64,000 nt of DNA, taken from contig BDSL01000001.1 of NCBI GenBank assembly GCA_003116995.1, positions 930,001 through 994,000 on the forward strand, written 5' to 3'. The notes beneath the pieces were generated by a model. It was not told the DNA's origin. It saw only the letters and a program-made list of their open reading frames with translations, and did no database searches. Made by a program: the position numbers and the translations under genes. Positions within the stretch are counted from its first letter, which is position 1, and the number at the start of each line of letters is the position of its first letter. Shown here in pieces: positions 57,412-64,000 of the stretch. This stretch comes from Yamagishiella unicocca (Eukaryota > Chlorophyta > Chlorophyceae > Chlamydomonadales > Volvocaceae).

Positions 57412-60400
57412 ATGGAAGTGGAAGATCCGGATAGCCGCTGGGCGAGCCTCAATCAGGACGTTTTGGAGGCAAGCGTTCGCAACGCGTTGGTCGGGCCCGT
57501 TTTCATTCCTGGGAGTTGTTACTTTGATCTAACTAGCTTGTGCGTCAAACCGGGTTCCACGATTACCGCAGCACGAAACTACCGCTTCCCGATGCCAGTT
57601 ACCTGCAGAGCTCACCCGCTCCGGCCCCCAAAGCAAACATCTCCGCGTATTAGAAGCGCCGTTCCACTGCTCAGAATTACTGCCGCCCTTAGCCTTTTTT
57701 CCTTCACCCGCTGCCCCACCATACTTTTCATCCGTCACGGTTGCCCCGCCTCGTCCCTCCAGCGCGTTGGCCGTGAGCTTCCACTGCGGGACCTGCTTTC
57801 CGCGCGCCTGTCCTGCCGCCAGTGGCGGCAGCACGTGGCCGCTGCAGTGACCCACTTACCGCATCCGCAGCAGCAGCACCACCACCATCTGGTGGAGCTG
57901 GACGCGCAGCCGCCTGGCCAGGAGGATGCCTGGCACATCTCCCTGACGGCCCTAGCGGCCTGCCTACCGCTTTTGAGCGAACTCATGAGTGGGTAACGCA
58001 GTTGAGCTGCGACGCCCCATCACGTCCTTTTAGGATGTGGGGACCTAAGGTTTGCGCGTTCTGTGCCAAATGTGTATTCAACAGCCAGCGCCTGAGCCTT
58101 GCACTCGACTCCTCCTGAAAACCCGGGTGTACGGACCCCAGCACTCTCCAAAGAATGACGGCCATCCACGCTGCCAGGCACCTACGCTTCTTTGTCCTCA
58201 CTGTGCACACCCTCCAACCGCCAACCGCCCGCAGTTTACGTGAGCAGCCGCGTGTCGATGGAGCAGCTGAGCGAGCAGCTGCGGAGCCTGCCGCGCAGCC
58301 TGCCGGGCCTCACCAAACTGGAGCTGCGCTACATAGTGCCCTCCTCCGTGCCGTGCCTCGGCACAAGCCTGCAGCAGCTGCAGCCTGCCTTGACGGCACT
58401 CACCAGCCTGGACACGCTGTACCTGATCATGGTGGGATGGCGGGGGGAAGGTGCGGGCAGTGCAGGGAGGCGCGAGAACAGGGCGAGGACAGGGCGAGGG
58501 CCAGTGGTGGGTTTGTGGTGGCGTCAGGCAGATGCGATGCGGGGTTGTTCAGGAGGTTGTCAGGTGGAGGTTAGGGATGTTGCTTGTGCATGGGTGACTG
58601 CGGCAGCTGTGCGCGCGAGGGCGAGGGGATAGGCCCGCAGCAGAGCAGCTCCAGGAAGGGCTGTCGGGCTCCGCACACGTCTTGCGTCCTGGTCTGCCTG
58701 CTGCAATGAAGCACGACGATACGGACCGACACGACCGTACGTGTGGACCTGGGGGTACTGAAGTTACGGTTGGGTTAGCAGCACAGCTTTCGTGCAGCAC
58801 CCACCGACACACCGCGCCCCTTCCACCTCCTCGGCCCCAGAACCATGCGTGTGTACCCCACCCCTCACGCCTTCTACCCCACCTCCAGGGCTCCTCTCCC
58901 GAGCCTGCCGAGGTGTCTGCAGTGCTGCCCGCCCTGCCCGCCCTGCGCGACCTCAAGCTCCTCTCCGGCCTGCCGCAGTACGGCCTCACCAATGCGAAGC
59001 TGGAGGCCCTGGGCTGTGCCACGCAGCTGCAGCGGCTGCACTTGGAGGTGTCGGGAGTGGGGCAGGTGGACGCTGGCCTGGCGGCCCTGTCGCGCCTTGG
59101 CGGGCTGCGGCAGCTTTGGCTGGATGGTCTCGTCACGCTTGGTCCGGCGGTCGTATGCGCGCTGCAACAGCTTCCGGAGCTGCAGGTGGGTGCAGTGCTC
59201 AATGCTGAAGTGAGGCATGTCGTGGCGATGCGGCATGTCAGTAATAGGCGGATGGCGAGTAAAAAGGCGGGAGAAGATGGGGTTCCATCCTTGGGAGGTG
59301 AACGTCAGGGTCATTTCATGTGACTGCGTTGCTTTGCCGGTAGTAGGGCGCAGACGGCGGCGCAACTTCGCCAATTCGGTGCATTTCGGTCCAAGTCATG
59401 CACCGTTGGCGGTTACCGCACACTTCATCAAGCGACGGAGCAAGTCAATGCAGCAGCCAACGCTTTCGCCTGACTGGGGGTTGCGTGGACGGTTCCCTCC
59501 CTGCCGCTGCGGGCACAGGAGCTGAAGCTCGAGCTGGACAACCCGCATCACATCCCGGACCTCTTTGCGCTCGCCGCCTTGACACGTCTATGCCTGACGT
59601 ATCACGGGGACGAGCTGGACGATATTGACGACCCTCCGCCCGGCGACGTGGCCAATGGCAGCGGCACGGACTGGGACGCTCTGGAGCGGCTGGTCCGCGG
59701 CCACGTGGTGCGGCCGGTGCTGTGCGAGCTAGGGCTCTTGTGCTGCTCCTTCCCCTCTGACCCCCTGCCTCGCCTCGCCCTGCTGACGTCGCTGACCTTG
59801 CTCACGTTCTATGACTGTCGTTGGACGGCAGCTGTGCCCGCCCTGGCGGCCGCGGCGGCCGTAGCGGTTGCTCAGCAGCAGCAAAAGCAGCAGCCTGCGG
59901 CGCTTGCGGGCGGTACCTTAGCGGCGGCGGTTGCAGCACCGCCGCCGCCGGGCGTGCCGCGTCTAGGGTCATGGGGTGTGCTAACCAGCCTGACCAAGCT
60001 GCAGTCGTTCGGCATGGCTCAGTGCGTGGTGCCGCCTATTGGTGAGATGGACTTGGCGGCCCTGGCGGCGGCGTGGCCGGGCGTCACGTCACTGCAGCTG
60101 CAGAGCACAGTGTACCCCGCCCAGCAGCTGCTCCAGTTGCAACCGCAGCCGGCGCGATTCGGCGCGTTCCTGTCTTGCTGGCGTCGCCTTGAGTCTCTCA
60201 ACCTGAGCGGCTCCTGGTGCAACGACCCACGGGTCGGTCTAGATGTGTCGTTGCTGCCTCCCAGCCTCACCAGCCTGGTCGTCAGCAGCGTCACCTTGAT
60301 CAAGTCAGCAGCTGCGAGGGCTGCGGTGTTCGAAGCGCTGGGCATTGATATCGAGACCGCGGCAACAGGCGCAACATCGACTTTGCGGCCGGGCTGCGGG

Positions 60401-61195
60401 GCCGCACCGGAACGTGGTGAGGAGCAGAAATGTGAGGACGGAGCTCGGCTGCAGGGCCCTCCAGCCCGCGATGGCAGCGGCATCAGCGCAGCCCAAGACA
60501 GCGACAGGCGCGGGCCCCTGGGTTGGGCCCGTACCAGTGGTTGCAGGCATACCGGTAGCAGCATCGGCAGTGGCAGCAGCAGGGGGTCTGTCCATGACCG
60601 TGTCGGCGGCAGCGAGCAGTCCGGCGGTGCCCCTACCCTGGACGCTCTGGAGCACCTGGTGCTCGGGGAGGTCCGGCTGGGGCCGGGCGTGTCGCTCCGG
60701 TCACTGGTCGAGTGGGCGCCCAACCTGCGAAGCCTCGAGATCAACAACCTGCTGCCCAACCTCACCGACGACAGCTGCACGGCGCTGGCGGCGCTGACGG
60801 CCCTGACAGTGCTACGGGTGTCTCAGGATCAGGAGCCCGAAGGGCATGAGGCGAGGACGGCTCCCAGGCCGGGGCCTGCGGCAGCGGGGCAGCGGGAGAT
60901 CGGCCCCGGCGATAAGGAGGAACTCCAGGCCTGCGGAAGCGCGCTGTCGGGCATGGGACTGGCGGCGTTGACCGGCTTGCGCAGCTTGCGCCAGCTGGAG
61001 TGGCTCCCGTGGGGCTGCGAGCCCCTTGGGTTGGTTCACGTGGAGGCGCTGGCGCACCTGCGGAGGCTGCATCTGGTAACGCTGAGGGGCGCGCGCGACG
61101 GCGCGATAGCGGACGCCGCGCTGGAGGCCCTTCGGGAACGGCTGCCGTTGTGCGATATTGATGACACCGAGTGGTCTGGGCTGGTTGACGTCTAA
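57412..61195 (+). CDS. F-box/leucine-rich-repeat protein
   Basis: F-box proteins select substrates for SCF ubiquitin ligases. Exons 57412-57988, 58235-58431, 58889-59185, 59519-61195; 916 codons (915 aa), in phase. An F-box-like motif is formed by LNQDVLEASVRNAL and LPLRDLLSARLSCRQWR. In the unspliced frame the two halves are separated by 96 residues of poor quality; a GT-AG segment at 57490-57777 (288 nt, frame-neutral) may be an additional intron that unites them. LRRs follow: LPGLTKLELRYI, ALTSLDTLYLIM, LPALRDLKLLSGL, ATQLQRLHLEVSG, LGGLRQLWLDGL, RRLESLNLSGSW, and a last block LRSLRQLEWLPW ... LRRLHLVTLRGARD near the C-terminus. Ala/Gln- and Gly/Ser-rich inserts interrupt the LRRs in exon 4, as is usual in volvocine LRR proteins. 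The substrate is unknown. Confidence 0.8.
57490..57777 (+). other. Possible frame-neutral intron within F-box exon 1
   Basis: 288 nt with GT (TTG|GTCGGG) and AG (CGTGAG|CTTCCA) ends and no stop in the coding frame. Removal joins DVLEASVRNAL to LPLRDLLSARLSC, giving a compact F-box of normal length. The donor is weak compared with the GTGAG/GTGGG donors of neighbours, so retention or another boundary is possible. Confidence 0.45.
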
Positions 61196-61819
61196 TGCAG
61201 CCTACTTTGTACGGTATAGGATAGGGTCCGGGGACCTACCATATGCCGTGTACGCATTGGTTCTGGGAGGAGATGCTGACGGCGGCGGTGATAATGTTTT
61301 GGTTCGGGCCATCACCCCAACACACGCCGGAAGTCACCAATGATGTAGATGGAGGACGTTGAGGTGACAGAGACGGGACTAGAGCTACATCGGCAACGGG
61401 CATGCGGGCATGCCGAAGCTTGTAGAGCGCTTGGAGGATGCCGGCCCCGCGCATCCTGACCAAGGTGCCTGTGCGACATGGCACACAGTACACGGCACCA
61501 CCGTCCGGGTGTGCGACGATACTGTACACATGGGTTAGCTGTACAAGACCACTGTTACCGCCACCTAAGCCGCAGACCGGCCAGTATTCCCAACTAGCAC
61601 ACCACCCAGCCACAATAAATAATGCACCACCGTAATATAATTACCCACTGTGACAACTCCTCCAAGGAGACAGCACCTCTTCCCACGCTATATAATAAAC
61701 GGTTTCTTCGCAATCAGTGCCCACAAGTGCAGGCGTCGTTCTGTCCCCAATCTGGGATTTATTTCGTTGCATGCCTTTGCAAACGACAGCACTGCAAACA
61801 GCACCCTCCAATGCTATCG
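61196..61819. other. Convergent 3' flanks, F-box-LRR/DUF3172
   Basis: 624 bp between facing stops. No TGTAA on either strand was found here, and no open frame with recognisable content. The poly(A) signals may be variant. Confidence 0.55.
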
Positions 61820-63800
61820 CTAATCCTCCTTGTCCTCTAGCGGCTGGGGTGGCTCCTGCATAAGCAGCTGCGACATTTTGGCCCGATTGCCGAGCACTTC
61901 CAAGTACTGATTCTCCGCCTGCGATGGACAGCACACCGCAAGATCAGTAGGACGTCAGTAATGACGTCGCAACGCAAGCGAGAGTTGAGACGCACATTAA
62001 TGCAGGGTTCTCTCCACAAGGCAATCCCGTAGACAGGGATTACGACAGCTCCTTATGGCCCTCAAGTCATTAACATCCCTTCTGCCGGGCTCAGTTTCTA
62101 TTGCCAATACAGTACCCCAACCCAGCCCGCCCATATGAACTGTCGGGTACAGATCTCCTATGTACCCGCTGCAATCAAACAGTCTGGAGCTATACAGACC
62201 CATGAGCCCATAACAGCTACATGAACTGCGTTAGATTTGCCGTCCTGCTGCAGCACAGAAGTTCCGTGCCCGTGCGCGCCGCATACGCACGCTCCTGCGG
62301 CACCGGTACCCACCTCCTCGCTATGGTAGACGCACGCCACCTCGGGTTCGCTCTTCAGGTCTCCCACGTACGCAAACGTGTTCATGCGCTGCTTGCACAG
62401 GTCCACGTCATGCGGCGTGACGAGCTGCGGAGACAAGCCGTGTCGTGCCCGGCGAACAAGCAGGGTTTAAGGGGGGAAATGGGCGCGAAGCCGCGGGACT
62501 GCCGCGTCAAGCGGACGAAAACCCTGGAACCTCAACCCGACCTGGCATATCTTTTCGTTTCGTTGGCATTCAGCACAACTTCCTTCGACGAACCTACTCG
62601 GGCCGCTGCTTTCGTGCATGTGCAGCATGTCCCATACCCCAGTCCCAGCGTTGTACCGTATCTAAACCCCAAGCATTAACCCATCGCGGCTGCATGCATA
62701 CCTGCTCCCGCTCGAGCAGCCCCACGTTGGCTCGCCGTAGCACGCACCCCCCCTTAACCTGGGGTTGCGAGATGTACACGTTGAACCTACGAAGGTAACG
62801 CCACCAGGTGCCTGGTTACACCAGCACACCCCTTACTGTATGGTTACGTTAGCATATTACATATTCACATGTGCATCTTAACGAGTTAGGACACCGATGA
62901 CCAACATAAGTTAATTAGGGCCCCGGCGATCCGGGCTACGCATCCAAGGCCACCGGCAATCTACTCGGGTTGTGAAGCATGAAGCGCCCCGCGCCAACGG
63001 CGCTGCAATCGTTGAGCGCAATCAAAACTCTGCAGCCGCACGGCATCCCAAATCCAAGGCCCCTTGCTCCAGCGAAGGAGCTTGGTCTGGTCTCCCACTC
63101 CCAGTTGTAAATTGGGCTTTGCCCACTTTCACTCACGGGTTGTACGTCACGAAGACGTTCATGCTGAGCACAGAGGCTGAGTACCCGTTGGCCATACAGA
63201 TATCGGCGTTAGGTACAGCACGATCGATAATCTCTGTGCTGCTGACATTTGCCGGGGTAAGCACCACCTGCCGTGTTCGCAAAACATAAAGCAAACACCC
63301 TTGTATGTACACCAATCGGAGAGAATCGGAAATACACGTTTATCAAGGCACCATACAGGCGATTACAGCTGACCTTTTTTAGCGCGCAGCCTAGGGTTCG
63401 CAGCGCGGGCTTTCGTGTTGGACCTCACCTCCGAGTCAAACCAAGTGCCTATCCCAAGGCCCATCACAAATGCTGCTGCCACAAGCGCCCGCGCATAGCC
63501 TCCCAGGTCCACGCTGGCTTTCTTTTCGCTGCTGTTGTGACTTGAATTGTTAGATGTTGCTGGCTCCGTCACAGGAGTGTAAGACGATTGCGGCGGATTG
63601 CTCGGCTGAGCTCCTGGTTCTCCATACTGATAAATAGGCCGCTGGTCGTTTGGGTAGCCAGCAGGCGGGCGAGGCGGTGGCGGCACAGGGCTCCTTGGCA
63701 CCGAAGGTGGTCGCCGCTGCTGCTGAGCCGTCACCACAAGCCGGACGCGATTGCCTGAACCTATATGCTTCAAATGGCCCGCTCGGCGTGCGGGCAGCAT
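61820..63800 (-). CDS. DUF3172 family protein, plastid, membrane-anchored
   Basis: The family is shared by cyanobacteria and plastid-bearing eukaryotes; its biochemical role is not established. Exons (minus) 63800-63429, 63267-63137, 62786-62702, 62424-62314, 61918-61820; 266 codons (265 aa), in phase. Residues 1-~35 are Arg/Ser-rich and transit-peptide-like. A Pro-rich linker precedes one membrane helix at about 101-119 (YARALVAAAFVMGLGIGTW). The DUF3172 core then reads SSTEIIDRAVPNADICMANGYSA, FNVYISQPQVKGGCVLRRANVGLLE, CKQRMNTFAYVGDL and PEVACVYHSEE across four exons, ending with ENQYLEVLGNRAKM and an acidic tail. These are the conserved blocks of the cyanobacterial family, including both conserved Cys regions. 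It is likely an envelope or thylakoid protein with the conserved part on the soluble side. Confidence 0.88.
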
Positions 63801-64000
63801 AACGCTGCGGTCTTTTTGTGCCTCGACTTCCGGAAAGATTAGCAGGTAGAGGAGACAAGGACAGAGCCTCTACAAGCTCTATACGATACAAAGTCACAAT
63901 CTACCGTCCAACGCTCCAATATGTTACTCCTCATGATAAATCCCTAAGCTTGCATGGGAACGGGGCGCGCGCTCGGACACTGTCGTGCATAGGGCGAACG
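63801..64000. other. Upstream flank of DUF3172 gene
   Basis: 200 bp to the window edge, containing the 5' UTR/promoter of the DUF3172 gene. Nothing else seen. Confidence 0.5.

Noticed and set aside
1..64000. tRNA, rRNA, CRISPR, prophage or bacterial operon structure
   Set aside because: No tRNA T-loop/anticodon arrangement, repeat-spacer array or phage gene was found; gene structure is eukaryotic throughout.

Overview
The window is nuclear DNA from a green alga, most likely a volvocine/chlamydomonadalean. Protein-coding parts are GC-rich and full of Ala, Gln, Gly and Pro runs. Genes are broken by many short introns with GTGAG/GTGGG donors and (T/C)GCAG acceptors. Several 3' flanks carry TGTAA, the usual poly(A) signal of this group. 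Plastid-type proteins (a Rieske oxygenase, GTPase Der, a DUF3172 protein) sit beside a basal-body tubulin, so the organism is photosynthetic and ciliated or descended from ciliated forms. The species cannot be named from the sequence. All gene models were spliced by eye. Each complete model sums to a multiple of three with consistent phases at every junction, which is the main internal check.

Layout: a PAO-family Rieske oxygenase (-, runs off the left edge); a TTC14-like TPR protein (+, 5429-8079); a CREST-type membrane hydrolase (-, 9561-11091); a 17-exon BAG6-like ubiquitin-domain protein (+, 11327-20383); a CobW/COG0523 metallochaperone GTPase (+, 23424-26085); an unknown 205-aa protein (+, 26894-28036); an unknown one-pass membrane protein (-, 29003-29892); CBF5/dyskerin (+, 30293-32981); epsilon-tubulin (-, 34476-39387); a 1196-aa low-complexity membrane protein (+, 40836-44884); plastid GTPase Der (-, 46295-53097); the mitochondrial phosphate carrier (+, 53437-55185); NTAN1 (-, 55849-57081); an F-box/LRR protein (+, 57412-61195); a DUF3172 plastid protein (-, 61820-63800). 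A LINE-type reverse-transcriptase tail relic lies at 28534-28752.

The genes alternate between divergent pairs and convergent pairs. Four divergent pairs have ATG-to-ATG gaps of only about 235-400 bp and probably share bidirectional promoters: CREST/BAG6, unknown TM/CBF5, Der/phosphate carrier and NTAN1/F-box. There is no operon-like functional cluster. Loose themes are ribosome biogenesis (CBF5, Der) and protein quality control or degradation (BAG6, NTAN1, F-box). I found no defence or secondary-metabolite system. The least expected items are a 48-bp tandem duplication of an in-frame splice donor in the epsilon-tubulin gene, a degenerate G4 motif and very long tail in Der, a substituted residue in the Rieske oxygenase iron site, and several orphan proteins.
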